Shown piece by piece: positions 47,395-57,905 of a DNA stretch of 64,000 nucleotides (its first letter is position 1; each line of letters starts with the position of its first letter). This stretch comes from Flavobacterium ginsengisoli (GTDB lineage: Bacteria > Bacteroidota > Bacteroidia > Flavobacteriales > Flavobacteriaceae): contig NZ_CP121110.1 of assembly GCF_029625315.1 (NCBI RefSeq), positions 1,045,501-1,109,500 of the forward strand. The letters are read 5' to 3'. A model generated the notes under the pieces. It saw only the letters and a program-made list of their open reading frames with translations. It was not told the DNA's origin and ran no database searches. Made by a program: the position numbers and the translations under genes.

Positions 47395-48388
47395 TTATAC
47401 TTCTTTTCTCCGAGCCATACCCTGAGCAATGATACTGGCAGCAATCAATTGCAAGGCATGGTAAAGCATGAGTGGCAATAATACGATGCCGGTGATGGTA
47501 CTGTGTTGAAAAAGTACTTTTGACATAACGGTGCCGTGTACCAATGACTTTTTAGAACCGCAGAATAAGACAGTAATACGGTCTTCATCTGAAAAACCAA
47601 GCAATCGACTGAGTAGTCCGACACAAAAGAATACGGCAAAAAACAATGCCATCATACCTGCAGCGAGTTCTGCAAGTTCAAGGGCGGTGAAACCGTCAAA
47701 AAGATGTTCGGAAAATGACTTGCAAAACGACGTATAAATAATCGTTAGAATAACTGTCTGATCAAAATATTTAAGCTGTTTCTTGTATTTTTCGGCAATA
47801 GCGCCGAAACGAGAATTGAGGCTTATGCCAATGATGACAGGCAACAAGACTTGAAGAATCAACTTTATGACGATTTGAGTAACATCAAAATCGCCTGTCG
47901 CAGAAGCTATAAAGAGTCCAACCCAGAGAGGTGTAACCACTACTCCGATCAAACTGGAAATGCTTGCATTGAAAATGGCTGCGGGAATGTTTCCTTTGGC
48001 GATGGAAACCATAACCACCGAAGAGGAAACTGTAGACGGTAATGCTTGCCAGAAAAAATACACCCAGCCAAAGCAGCTCGAAGCCGTTATTGACAAACAA
48101 CGGGCGAAATGCCAAAACAAGGAGCGGAAAAAACAAAAAAGTTGTCAACTGGACAACAATGTGCATTTTCCAGTTGGAAAGTCCAGCTTTTAGTTTCTCA
48201 ACGCTCAGTCGCATACCATAAAATAAGAAAATCAAGGAAACGCTTGCATTGGCAATCTCCTCCAGCGAAATAGGTTCTTTGACCATGCCTGGCTTTGGCA
48301 AAAAATAAGCCATCAGAATCATGGTGGCTATCATTAACAGGAAATTGTCGAAACCTGCTTTTTTTAGTACTTCTAATAATTTATTCAA
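47395..48388 (-). CDS. Bile acid:sodium symporter (BASS) family transporter (frame break at 48044-48049)
   Basis: Reconstructed 330 residues with about ten helices, YfeH/SBF-like subfamily: PISLEEIANASVSLIFLFYG early, then WLGVFFLAALPSTVSSSVVM after repair, and LFCGSKKSLVHGTVMSKVLF late. The frame break is GCTTGC at 48044-48049 (plus strand), one base too long. Substrate unknown. In this place, with methionine synthase genes upstream, an organic-acid or methionine-related substrate is possible. Confidence 0.9.
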
Positions 48389-48446
48389 TGTGTTTTAAAT
48401 ATTATTTCTCCGTGGAGACACGGACTTTCTTATTAATATATTAAGA

Positions 48447-49478
48447 CTAAATCCCAAGTTCTTTGCGTATAATTTCTGCTCCTGCGCTTAAAGCACTTAA
48501 CTTGCCTCTAGCCACGTTTCGTGATAGCGGAGCCATACCGCAGTTTGTAGAAGGGTAAAGATTTTCGGCATCTACAAACTCAAGCGCTTTACGTAGCGTA
48601 TTAGCCACTTCTTCTGGTGTTTCGATAGTGTTGGTTGCCACATCAATTGCACCTACCATAACTTTTTTACCACGAACAAGTTCCATTAAATTTAAAGGCA
48701 CATTGGAGTTGTGGCATTCTAAAGACACCACATCAATTTTAGATTTTTGAATTTTCGGAAAAATTTCTTCGTATTGTCGCCACTCTGAACCTAATGTCTT
48801 TTTCCAATCGTTATTTGCCTGTATTCCATAACCATAGCAAATATGAACCGCAGTTTGGCAGTGTAAACCTTCAATGGCTCTTTCTAATGCTGCCATTCCC
48901 CAATCGTTTACTTCATCAAAAAATACATTAAATGCAGGTTCATCAAACTGGATAATATCTACACCTGCATCTTGAAGTTCTCTTGCTTCTTCGTTGAGTG
49001 CTTTCGCAAATTCCCACGCCAATTTTTCTCGGCTTTTATAATGGTCGTCGTACAAAGTATCTACCATTGTAAGCGGGCCTGGTAATGCCCACTTTATAGG
49101 CTTATTAGTCTGTTTGCGTAAAAATTTAGCATCTTCAACAAAAACTGCTTTTTGACGTGCAACCTCACCTACAACTACTGGAACACTCGCGTCATAACGG
49201 TTACGGATCTTTACTGTTTTACGATTTTCAAAATCTACACCGCTTAAATGCTCGATAAAAGTCGTTACAAAATGCTGGCGTGTCTGCTCACCGTCACAAA
49301 TGATATCTAAATCTGCCAACTGTTGTTCCTGCAGAGAAATGCGCAACGCATCTTGTTTACCTTCAAGCAGCTGATCATCTTCTAATTTCCATGGTGACCA
49401 AAGCTTTTCTGGTGGTGCAAGCCAGGCAGGTTTGGGTAAACTTCCAACAATAGAGGTGGGTAATAATAATTTCTTCAT
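48447..49478 (-). CDS. mesD: Oxygen-dependent core methionine synthase MesD
   Basis: 343 residues, homologous to only the C-terminal catalytic half of MetE. Zinc ligands visible: His/Cys in AVHICYGYG, Glu in VVSLECHNSN, Cys in PSTNCGMAP. It lacks the folate-binding N-terminal MetE half. The adjacent DUF1852 gene (mesX) identifies it as MesD, a folate-independent methionine synthase family reported to need MesX and oxygen. Methyl donor unknown. 30 bp after mesX. Confidence 0.88.
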   Translation of the reverse strand: MKKLLLPTSIVGSLPKPAWLAPPEKLWSPWKLEDDQLLEGKQDALRISLQEQQLADLDIICDGEQTRQHFVTTFIEHLSGVDFENRKTVKIRNRYDASVPVVVGEVARQKAVFVEDAKFLRKQTNKPIKWALPGPLTMVDTLYDDHYKSREKLAWEFAKALNEEARELQDAGVDIIQFDEPAFNVFFDEVNDWGMAALERAIEGLHCQTAVHICYGYGIQANNDWKKTLGSEWRQYEEIFPKIQKSKIDVVSLECHNSNVPLNLMELVRGKKVMVGAIDVATNTIETPEEVANTLRKALEFVDAENLYPSTNCGMAPLSRNVARGKLSALSAGAEIIRKELGI

Positions 49479-49508
49479 AATAGTATAATTTTAATGTGTT
49501 GTAATCAG

Positions 49509-50561
49509 TTAAAGGGTAAAATTAGCAGACCATTGTTCCAAAAGGCTTTTGTAAGGCTTAATGAAATGCTCTTCTGCATATTTACCCTGTTCAACAGCCA
49601 GTCGGCTGCGTTCTTCGCGGTCATAATCCACGCGAGTTAGTGAATAATCTTCGTGTTTAAGACTAGGTTGATAAATTTTCCCAGCCACTGAATTTGCATT
49701 GTAAATTTCAGGGCGATAAATCTTCTGAAAAGTCTCCATCGTACTGATTGAGCTGATTAATCCAAGATCAGTATAATCGGCAAGTAGATCTCCGGAATGA
49801 TAAAAAGCCATCGGCGCCACACTATTCAAAGGCATGAAAAAACGAACTTTTAAGCCCATTTGAGAGAAATATTCATCAGTGATAGAATACTGATCTTGCA
49901 GATACTCAAAACCCAGAACTGGATGCTGATACTCTGTGCGACTATAAGTTTTGTTACTCGATACACTTAGACAAATGATCGGTGATATCTTAAAGTGCTC
50001 TTTATAAGTGGCTGAATTCACAAAACACTTATAAAGTTTTCCGTGCAACTCACCAAAATTCTCAGGAATAGAAAAATTAGATTTATTTTTATTATGGTCA
50101 ATCAATAAAATACTGAAATCATAATCCCGAACATAAGAGGAATAATTATTTCCGGCAACTCCTTCGATTTGCTGGCCGGTCTTACGGTCAATAATATTTG
50201 TTTTTAAAACTTCAATCATCGGTAGATCATTACTACCGTTCTTATCATCAATAATCATTGTTACTGTGAGAATTTCAAGTTCTACATGGTAACGATCTCC
50301 TTTTGGATTATCCAAATGAGCCAATGCATTGAATCGATTGTTAATCATATTTAAGGCATTGCGTAAGTTTTGCTGGCGATTAGCTCCTCTGGCCAAGTTG
50401 GCAAAATTGGTTGTCAAACGCGTTTTACTTGAGGGGTGATAATTTTCATCTAAACAAGTGCTTTTTAGCGTGAACACAAAATCATTTTGGATTGTATTCT
50501 GGGTATTTTCAATATCCTGCTTTTCGCTTATTCTTAAATCTTCTTGTATTTTCGCTTTCAT
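49509..50561 (-). CDS. mesX: DUF1852 protein MesX, partner of MesD
   Basis: 350 residues from ATG 50561 (MKAKIQEDLRISEKQD). An earlier ATG at 50594 is possible but less family-like. DUF1852 features: NFANLARGANRQQNLRNALN, FNALAHLDNPKGDRYHVELE, FSQMGLKVRFFMPLNSVAPM. Soluble. Known genetically to be required with MesD, presumably helping form the methyl donor or using oxygen. Chemistry unknown. First gene of the mesX-mesD pair. Confidence 0.88.
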   Translation of the reverse strand: MKAKIQEDLRISEKQDIENTQNTIQNDFVFTLKSTCLDENYHPSSKTRLTTNFANLARGANRQQNLRNALNMINNRFNALAHLDNPKGDRYHVELEILTVTMIIDDKNGSNDLPMIEVLKTNIIDRKTGQQIEGVAGNNYSSYVRDYDFSILLIDHNKNKSNFSIPENFGELHGKLYKCFVNSATYKEHFKISPIICLSVSSNKTYSRTEYQHPVLGFEYLQDQYSITDEYFSQMGLKVRFFMPLNSVAPMAFYHSGDLLADYTDLGLISSISTMETFQKIYRPEIYNANSVAGKIYQPSLKHEDYSLTRVDYDREERSRLAVEQGKYAEEHFIKPYKSLLEQWSANFTL

Positions 50562-50829
50562 TTGATGACAAGGTTTAGTTTTTTTACCTTGCAAATTTTA
50601 AAACAAAAGATTTAATATCCTATTAAATCAAAAAATACAGTTAAATATTCTTTTTTAATATATTTTTAAAGATTATTAATCTCTTCACAAATAAAATATT
50701 GAAAGAAAACAGATAATTATTCTTTGGAGAGCTAGGACATGACCCATTTGAAATTTCCCATAACAATTCAAACCTCGAAAAAGAAAACAATATAATTTAT
50801 ATTTGCCAAAATTTAAGATAGATATAGTA

Positions 50830-51460
50830 ATGAATTTAATAGAAAATTTAAAATGGCGCTACGCCGCCAAAGCTTATTCCAACGTTAAACTAGCAGAAGA
50901 AAAAGTTGATCAAATCTTAGAGGCTATAAATCTCTCAGCATCTTCTTGTGGTCTGCAATCTTACCGTGTTTTTGTTGTAAGCAACCCAGAAATCCAAAAA
51001 AAATTAGGTGCTGATTCGTATAATAGACAAATTGAATCTTGTTCTCATTTGTTGGTTTTTGTCGCACTCAATAACATGTCTTCGAGTTACATTGACAATT
51101 ACATGGCAATGACAGAAAAACAAAGAGGTCTTGATGCTGGCGCTTTATCAGGATTTAGAAATGGATTGCATGCTTATTTTAACGCTATTAACTCAGAACA
51201 AAAAGCACTTTGGGCGAGCAAAACAGGCTTATATTGCACTGGGAACAGCACTTATTGCTGCGGCAGAATTGAAAGTGGATGCCACTCCTATCGAAGGATT
51301 TAATGCTTCTATTATCGACGAGGTTTTAGGTTTGAAAGAGAAAGGACTGCATTCTACAGTTATTCTTGCTTTAGGATACCGTGATTTGGAAAAGGACTAC
51401 ATGGCAACTATGAAAAAAGTTCGTTTGCCTATAGATGAAATGGTAACGAAAGTTTATTAA
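50830..51460 (+). CDS. Nitroreductase-family NAD(P)H oxidoreductase (frame break at 51214-51219)
   Basis: Reconstructed 209 residues from ATG 50830, NfsB-like. FMN-binding start WRYAAKAYSNVKLAEEKVDQ, then INLSASSCGLQSYRVFVV and IALGTALIAAAELKVDATPI near the C-terminal half, closing YMATMKKVRLPIDEMVTKVY. GCGAGC at 51214-51219 has one extra base. Repaired it reads ALWAAKQAYIALG. It reduces quinones or nitro compounds with bound FMN. Stands alone. Confidence 0.92.
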
Positions 51461-51785
51461 TACTATTAAATATGTTAAATTATTATGGGAAAAGTATACA
51501 TTCAACCTTTTGGAATTGATAACTTCTCTGCCATAAAGAGCTAAGCAAATTATACAGTATTGTCTTGTATAAATTTCATGGCAGAATCATGGTGCATTGC
51601 ATGCTATTTATTTTTTGAATATTGACTCTGTTGCTGAACGAGAAATCTAAAACTAACTGGCATGAAGCTTAAATAAAAAACAGCCCGAAGGCTGTTTTAA
51701 TTTTTATACTATAATACTATAAAACTCTAATTTTCCGTAAAAGTTAGATGCAATAATTAACCATCGATACATCTGACAAATTACC
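51461..51785. other. Gap with scar S3 and terminator
   Basis: TTCTCTGCCATAAAGAGCTA (51522-51541) and GGTGCATTGCATGC (51590-51603) resemble the 38.52-kb scar S1. The remainder is the terminator below. Confidence 0.45.
51677..51705. terminator. Intrinsic terminator
   Basis: AAAACAGCC (51677-51685) / GGCTGTTTT (51690-51698), tetraloop CGAA, T-rich tail. Serves the nitroreductase and possibly the converging adhesin operon. Confidence 0.8.
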
Positions 51786-54700
51786 TTATTTTTTCAAAAT
51801 AAATTTCTGAGCTTTAAATGAACCGTTATCTGTTTTTTTAATTAAATAAATACCATCTTCAAGATTTTCTAAGTGAATTGTATTTAGAATATCTGCTTTT
51901 AGATTTACTGATTTTATAATTTTTCCAGAGGTATCTATTATAATGTAATTTCCATCATATTTGGTAACAATATTTAAAATTCCTTTACTTGGAACAGGGT
52001 ACATTTTAAAGTCGGATACTTTGAAATCGTCTAGCCCCAAAGTACTTACATTAATACAATCAGAAACAATTGTACACCCTCCAACAGTAATTTCAACTTT
52101 ATAATCTCCAGCGACTGTTGCTTTAAATGATTGGTTAGTTTCATTTGTTAGCAGTGTGTTTGGACACTTATACCATTGATAAGTCTGCTCCAGAATAATC
52201 AGATGTTAATATTCCAGAATTTAAGGTTACTGTTCTCAGAATTGCGGAAGAATTGCTAATGGTTAATGCTAAAGTCTTGGTGTCACATCCAGAAGAATAG
52301 GTGTAATTTCCAGAAGAGGTATAAGTAGTACCATTTACTGGCCACGTATAGCTATCGCAAGCGCTTTCAGTTTGTGTAGAACTTGTAGAACTAGTGATTG
52401 TTAATGCTAAAGTCTTGGTGTCGCATCCTATTTTATGAGTATAAGTTCCAGATGTTGTATAATTAGTGCCATTTACCGGCCAAGTGTAAGAATCACATCT
52501 AGAAATAGTTTCGGTTGGAGACGAAGTTGAGGGGGTGATTGTTAAGTCTAGAGTTTTAGTATCACATCCGACAACTGTAGTATACGTTCCAGTAGCGGTA
52601 TAAGTTGTTCCATTTGCACTCCATGTGTAAGAATCACATGCAGTTATCGTTTCAGGTGTAGAAGTTGTAGATGGAGTAATAGTCAAATTAAGAGTTTTAG
52701 TATCACATCCACTCACAATTGTGTATGTTCCAGAAGCAGTATAAGTTGTTCCATTTGCACTCCATGTATAAGAATCACATGCATTTACCGTTTCAGGTGA
52801 AGAAGTTGTAGATGGAGTTCCTGTTACAGTTTTTACCAGAACTCTATCGCTTGCACAATAAGCTGTTTCGCAAGCAACACAATAAGTAGTATTATTTTCT
52901 GTAGGTGTTGCAGAAACTGAATTTCCTGTTGCAAAACTTGTTCCGCCAGTCATTGCGTTATACCAGGTAGCAGTTGTACCAAGTGGACAAGAAGCGTTTA
53001 AAGTAACAGCAGTACTTCCTAAACAAGGAATATTTTGTGTGTCTTCAGTAACTGTTGCACTTTCTGGTTTAATTGATGTCGTTGTAATATTAGAATTTAC
53101 AGTTGTAAAATTAGAACCACTAACGGTTGCCAGATTTGTAACAGAACAGGTATTTTGCGGTAATGTGCCCGCAGCGTTAATTGTCGCACTAAAAGTAATT
53201 ACAGTGCTTTTTCCTGCAGATAAAGCAAATGGTCCGGCAGTAAGCGTTTGATTAACCACTTTTATTGTGGCAGTTTTAGCTGATACTGAATTATTAGTTG
53301 TATTACTATTCACGGATTCTGTTGTAGGAGCAGACTGTTTCTTCTTGTCTTGCTTCTTTCTGCGTAGCCATTCTTGAAGCACTTCCATTGTCAGGAATAG
53401 TGACAGTTCCTGAAGTTATAACTCCAGTACCTCCTTCATCCACCCCTACTCCTGTTGGAGTGCTAGTATTATTGCTATTCCAGAAAGCTGTCAATGCAGC
53501 ACTTCTGTCTCCGCTTCCTGGAACATAGGGTGGACTGCCCTGCAAAATTACCGAACAATTTGGCCCCTGAGAGAACACGTCAAAATTTCCTTTTGCCAAT
53601 CCGGTGGCGGAGTTAACTATATTGCCAGTAACCTTTGCGGCACTAATCATTGTGCTAGCAGACAATATCTGCATTGGCAACTACTCCAATATGAGTGTAA
53701 GCATTATTTACAACACTAATGTTATTATTAGTAATAGAAGCATCAATTCTTCCCACACTTAATACAGCATTATCATTTGCTTCAGAGAAAATACCGTAAT
53801 TAGCGGCATTAGTAATTATATTATTAGCTATTTCAGTAATATGTTTGGCATTTCCATAAGCGGCAACACTAATACCATTACTAGAAGAAGTTGAGCCTCC
53901 ACCATCAATAGTATTATTATTTATACGCCCTTTTATAGTTCCCGAGCCTTGATTTCCAACACTGCATGCAGAAAGACCATTATAACTTGATTTTAAAGTG
54001 TTATTTAGAATATTGTAGCTCACAGTTGCTGTACCGCCTACTTGCAAAGATAAACCATTGCTTCCAGGACTTACAGTTGCTGCATTTATAGTATTAGCAT
54101 CTGTGGATGCATTATCTCCTCCAATTTGAACTGTATTTACAGAAGATCCGCTAAAATTCAGAGCTAAACCAGTAGTTTTTGAATTAGAAAAATCATTCTT
54201 TTTAAAAACTAATGTATTGTTTGTTGTTCCTTTAGCTTGAAAAATAAAATTACTGTCTCCGTTTGATTTATTAAAAGAGTTTTTAAATTGACAACCGGTT
54301 ACTGTCAAATTAAGTGCAGGATTTTGAGAAAGTTGTCCATTAAATCCAAAAAAGCCTCTTCCCCAAGAATCATTAACATTTGTGTTTGTTATCGAACATG
54401 TCCCTTTTAAATTTAATGCAAATATTCCTCCAACACTTACGTTTCCTCCATTTGCACTTCCACAGCCTGTAATTGTACTATTAGCTAATACTAAATTATT
54501 AACATCATTCAAGTTTATTCCAACAGAGTTTGTAGTACCAATGATAACAATATTATCTAAACTAACACCTCCAGAGATGGTTTTAAAATGCAGTGCACCA
54601 TAAGAATTAGTGTTATCATCTTCAGGATCACTAATTACAGTAGTAGAATTATTTGCATTAGTAAAATTCATGTTTTTAAGCGTAACATTGGCACACGATA

Positions 54701-55936
54701 TAAACTCAACACCTCTTAAAGCTATATTTTGTATTGTCCCTCCAGATCCTGCAATAGGTCCTGTTCCAGTAACCTGAAAACTTCCTTGTGAACTACTTAC
54801 TGAAATTCCTTTAGAGACTCCACTAGCAGAAATACTGGTAAAAATACAATCTAAAGTACCACCGCTGGTAATATTAACGGCCTGTGCATTTGTTGTACTA
54901 ATAGTTGTATTCCTAACTTTTAAAGCTCCAATAGATGAACCAGATAAAGTACCTGTTAACGCAACAGCTTGAATATCATTATTTGCTTTTAAATTGACAC
55001 CGGCAATAGTAGGATTTGTTCCGCCAGTAGAAGGTAAAACATTACTATAAGTTGGCACGGAAAGACTTAATATAGAAGCCAGACTTGCACTTGCCCCTTG
55101 TCCAATTACTTTTTGATTATCATTTAAAGTCAAAAGTCCAGTAACTGTACCTGAGTAAATAAAAATAGGATATGCAGCGCTTCCTGTAATACTATTTAAA
55201 GTTTGGTAAGGTGTAGCTAAAGTTCCGTTTCCTGCTGTTGCAGCCGCACTATTAACAAAGATAATAGGAGTTGTTACCGCAATATTTACTGTTGCAGTTG
55301 CGGTTTTACCATTAGCTGATGTTAAAGTGTAGGTAAAACTATCAGATCCGGAATATCCTGCGTTTGGATTATAAGTAAAAGAACCGTTTGCATTTAGAAT
55401 TACAGATCCGTTTGTTGCTCCTGTCAATAAAGAAACTGATAAAACAGTTCCATCAGGGCTAAAATCATTTGCTAAAACACCGCCTGCTGCATCTACATCT
55501 ATTCCAACATTTCCGATACAGGAATAAGAATTATTGTTTGCTATTGGTGTTGCTTTAAAAGAGTTTGGAACTAAGGTTAGATTAGAATCTAAAATATCTT
55601 CGAAATTCATTCCTAAAGCATCTTCCGCACCTGTATTTGTTATCGTTACTGTAAAATCAAGCTGAGAACCAGGTTGAGCGTTTCCACCTCCATTTACCGC
55701 TACACTATTTGTTACGGTAACTGTAGCGACTACAGCTGGCGCGCTTGTTTTACCTGTTTTAATTTCAACTTTTTTAACTTTACTTTCTTTTTTTGAACTA
55801 TAAAAGTTTTTTCAGCTTTTACAAAACTTTCAACTATAGGAGCAACAAAATTTTTCTTAATAATAGTATTGTATTTCATTCCAAAACTTAGAAATCCAAC
55901 TAGTATTATTACAACTAAGAGTTTGTTATTTTTCAT
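51786..55936 (-). CDS. Large T9SS-secreted repeat adhesin (four frame breaks)
   Basis: Reconstructed as one 1382-residue protein from ATG 55936. In order: N-terminal signal/anchor (KLLVVIILVGFLSFGMKYN), a conserved-repeat (DUF11-like) domain around residues 70-125, a cadherin-like Ig domain (GVLANDFSPDG ... NANGSFTYNPNAGYSG), a right-handed beta-helix of about 450 residues rich in Asn/Ser/Thr, Ig-like segments, four ~43-residue repeats with ACDSYTWxxNGTTYTxSGTY ... GCDTKTL, and a C-terminal type A T9SS sorting domain (MYPVPSKGILNI ... KAQKFILKK). The breaks are GTCTGC 52183, GCAGAC 53330, GCAGAC 53658 and an A run near 55790. Surface-displayed, last gene of the tail-collar operon. Confidence 0.88.
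52240..52800 (-). repeat. Four tandem ~129-bp repeats inside the adhesin
   Basis: The unit encodes about 43 residues centred on CDSYTWxxNGTTYTxSGxYT and GCDTKTLxLTI. Two Cys per unit suggest a disulfide-locked beta module. Copies differ at many third positions, so they are not recent. Confidence 0.85.
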
Positions 55937-55960
55937 TTTTTTTGCTTTTAATTAGCCTAA

Positions 55961-56260
55961 TTAAGAAAATACCGCTTCATATTTCATTCCCACTTCATCA
56001 AACCCAAGTGGTGTAAGAAATAATTCTAGATTGCCTTCTTCAGGGTGTATAATATTAAAAATCCCCTGTTCGTAATATTCGTCTTTTTGCTGAGTTCGAA
56101 AAACTAGAGAAAATGGAGTTCTTTGTAACGGAGAGTAACTATCGAATTCAGTTACAGAAATTAACTCCGCATCATGCTGAATTTCTTCTGAAAATTTAAT
56201 AACAAATACTCTATTAAGCATAGAATTAAACTTATTTGCAGAGAGTAAAGATATATCCAT
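55961..56260 (-). CDS. DUF6916 family protein
   Basis: 99 residues, soluble and beta-rich (FVIKFSEEIQHDAELISVTE, TPFSLVFRTQQKDEYYEQGI, LELFLTPLGFDEVGMKYEAV). This small family is found beside tail-collar genes. No signal peptide. It may be a chaperone or cap for the fibre proteins. 24 bp before the adhesin and 22 bp after the GNAT. Confidence 0.75.
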   Translation of the reverse strand: MDISLLSANKFNSMLNRVFVIKFSEEIQHDAELISVTEFDSYSPLQRTPFSLVFRTQQKDEYYEQGIFNIIHPEEGNLELFLTPLGFDEVGMKYEAVFS

Positions 56261-56282
56261 ATAATTTTGTTAATCGTTAAAA

Positions 56283-56786
56283 TCAGTTATTAGAATTCCA
56301 TTCCATTAAATGGTAAACACCATTTGTTTCACTTATTTTTTTAAATCCTAATCGTTTATATAAATTCATTGCTGGGTTAAAAGCCTCAACATGTATCGAG
56401 ACATTTAAATTATTGTCGCCTGCTTTTTTAAGGATTTCATTTAAAATGGAGTCGCCAATATTTTTATTTCTCCATTCAGGCAATATTGTAATATCTATAA
56501 TTCTCACAGGTTCATTTTCAGAAAGGAAATCAATATATAATCTTCCAACCGGAACTTTTTCTTTTTCAATTATATAAAATTTTGCATCTAAAAAATTCTT
56601 CTGATAATATTCATGTTGGACAGAAAATTGCTGATCAATAAAAAGTCTTTTCTGTTCATCATTCCAATTAGTTCCTTTATCTAGTTCTTCTTGACGAGTA
56701 CTGCCATATATTTCCCGAAGAAGAGTTTTATCACTTTTCTGAATCTCTCGAAAACTAATATCTTTTATTTCTAAATTCAAATCCAT
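56283..56786 (-). CDS. GNAT-family N-acetyltransferase
   Basis: 167 residues. Acetyl-CoA site in IIDITILPEWRNKNIGDSIL (R-x-x-x-x-G form), with the C-terminal AFNPAMNLYKRLGFKKISET typical of the fold. Its place inside the tail-collar operon, 5 bp after the third collar gene, suggests it modifies one of these proteins. Substrate unknown. Confidence 0.88.
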   Translation of the reverse strand: MDLNLEIKDISFREIQKSDKTLLREIYGSTRQEELDKGTNWNDEQKRLFIDQQFSVQHEYYQKNFLDAKFYIIEKEKVPVGRLYIDFLSENEPVRIIDITILPEWRNKNIGDSILNEILKKAGDNNLNVSIHVEAFNPAMNLYKRLGFKKISETNGVYHLMEWNSNN

Positions 56787-56791
56787 TTAAA

Positions 56792-57307
56792 TTAGCTTCT
56801 TGGTGGAAAAATTCCCTGAAGCGCAATACAAAAATTCATTGTCAAATAAGGCATCATATTATTGTGTGGCAAACCCGAGCCAGCTATAGCTACGGAGTTT
56901 AAGCTCATATTGGTATTTGTTCCCGTCTGGCCATAAATTCGTATAGGATTTCCACGGCCTAAACTATTATTAGTCGGAGATGTTGACTGTGAGTTTGAAG
57001 TTGCGACCATCAATGAATGATTGTGAGATGGAATTTCAGACTCAAGCAAACTAACATTTTCACTTCCGCCTGTTTCCCCTAAATCGTGTAAAGATAATCC
57101 TGGACCTTGTCCTGGATGCATAGGAACACTCCCTTGTAAATTCGGGAGAGCAAAAGTGCTTTTCCCGTCACCTCCATATGTAGTTCCCAGCAAAGAAAAA
57201 AGCGATGTATTTTGAGATATAGGCAATAATTGCCCATTGCACATGGCCCAACCTTTTGGTGCAAAATTGAAGGGAAAAAGGCGTATCTCGGCAACAAATT
57301 GATCCAT
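56792..57307 (-). CDS. Tail-collar (MdpB-like) protein 3
   Basis: 171 residues. Phage tail-collar domain near the N-terminus (EIRLFPFNFAPKGWAMCNGQ, TTYGGDGKSTFALPNLQGSV), a variable Ser/Asn-rich middle (SNSQSTSPTNNSLG) and the closing block PHNNMMPYLTMNFCIALQGI. Related to the microcystin-dependent MdpB family and phage short-tail-fibre tips. No signal peptide. Confidence 0.9.
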   Translation of the reverse strand: MDQFVAEIRLFPFNFAPKGWAMCNGQLLPISQNTSLFSLLGTTYGGDGKSTFALPNLQGSVPMHPGQGPGLSLHDLGETGGSENVSLLESEIPSHNHSLMVATSNSQSTSPTNNSLGRGNPIRIYGQTGTNTNMSLNSVAIAGSGLPHNNMMPYLTMNFCIALQGIFPPRS

Positions 57308-57359
57308 AGATATATTGTTTTTTATTTTTATTTAAAAAGTATTGAAAATTTTAAAATTT

Positions 57360-57881
57360 CTATGTTTGACTAGGAAATATTCCATACAACGAAAGAATAA
57401 AATTAACGCACAAATAAGGCTGAAAATTAGTGTGAGGCTGACTTCCTCCTGCACTTGTAACCGATGATGCATTTAAATCTGATGTTGGTACAGCACTAGA
57501 AAACATTTTACTTCCTGGAGGATTAGTGCTAAATAGCGCATTAGACGGACTTGCAGTATCTGCCAAATCTGTAGTCGCTATTAAATTATGCGTGTGAGCA
57601 GGAATTTGATTAATGGTTAACGTAATATTTTCTGCCCCACCTGTTTCTGCCAATGTATAGTTTGTACCGCTAGAGGATGTGCCGAAATGGATAGGAACTC
57701 TTCCGCGTAAATCTGGTAGAGCAAAAGTACTTTGGCCATCACCTCCATAAGTAGTGCCAATTAATTGAAATAATGTATCATACTCAGAAATAGGAAGAAT
57801 CTGTCCTTCACAGAACATCCATCCTGCAGGAGCAAAGTTTCCTCCAAACATTCTGATTTCCCCAACGAAAGGTTGTGCCAT
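57360..57881 (-). CDS. Tail-collar (MdpB-like) protein 2
   Basis: 173 residues with the same three parts: EIRMFGGNFAPAGWMFCEGQ, TTYGGDGQSTFALPDLRGRV, and GGSQPHTNFQPYLCVNFILS at the end. The middle differs from its neighbours (LADTASPSNALFSTNPPG), as expected for a receptor-facing zone. Confidence 0.9.
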   Translation of the reverse strand: MAQPFVGEIRMFGGNFAPAGWMFCEGQILPISEYDTLFQLIGTTYGGDGQSTFALPDLRGRVPIHFGTSSSGTNYTLAETGGAENITLTINQIPAHTHNLIATTDLADTASPSNALFSTNPPGSKMFSSAVPTSDLNASSVTSAGGSQPHTNFQPYLCVNFILSLYGIFPSQT

Positions 57882-57905
57882 ATCTTTACTTTTTACAATT
57901 AATAA

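Noticed and set aside
48447..49478. Truncated metE
   Set aside because: The length and the adjacent DUF1852 gene match the natural core enzyme MesD, not a fragment.
53039..53251. Plus-strand frames opposite the adhesin (also 54382-54603)
   Set aside because: Shadows of a low-complexity Thr/Ser/Asn coding region.
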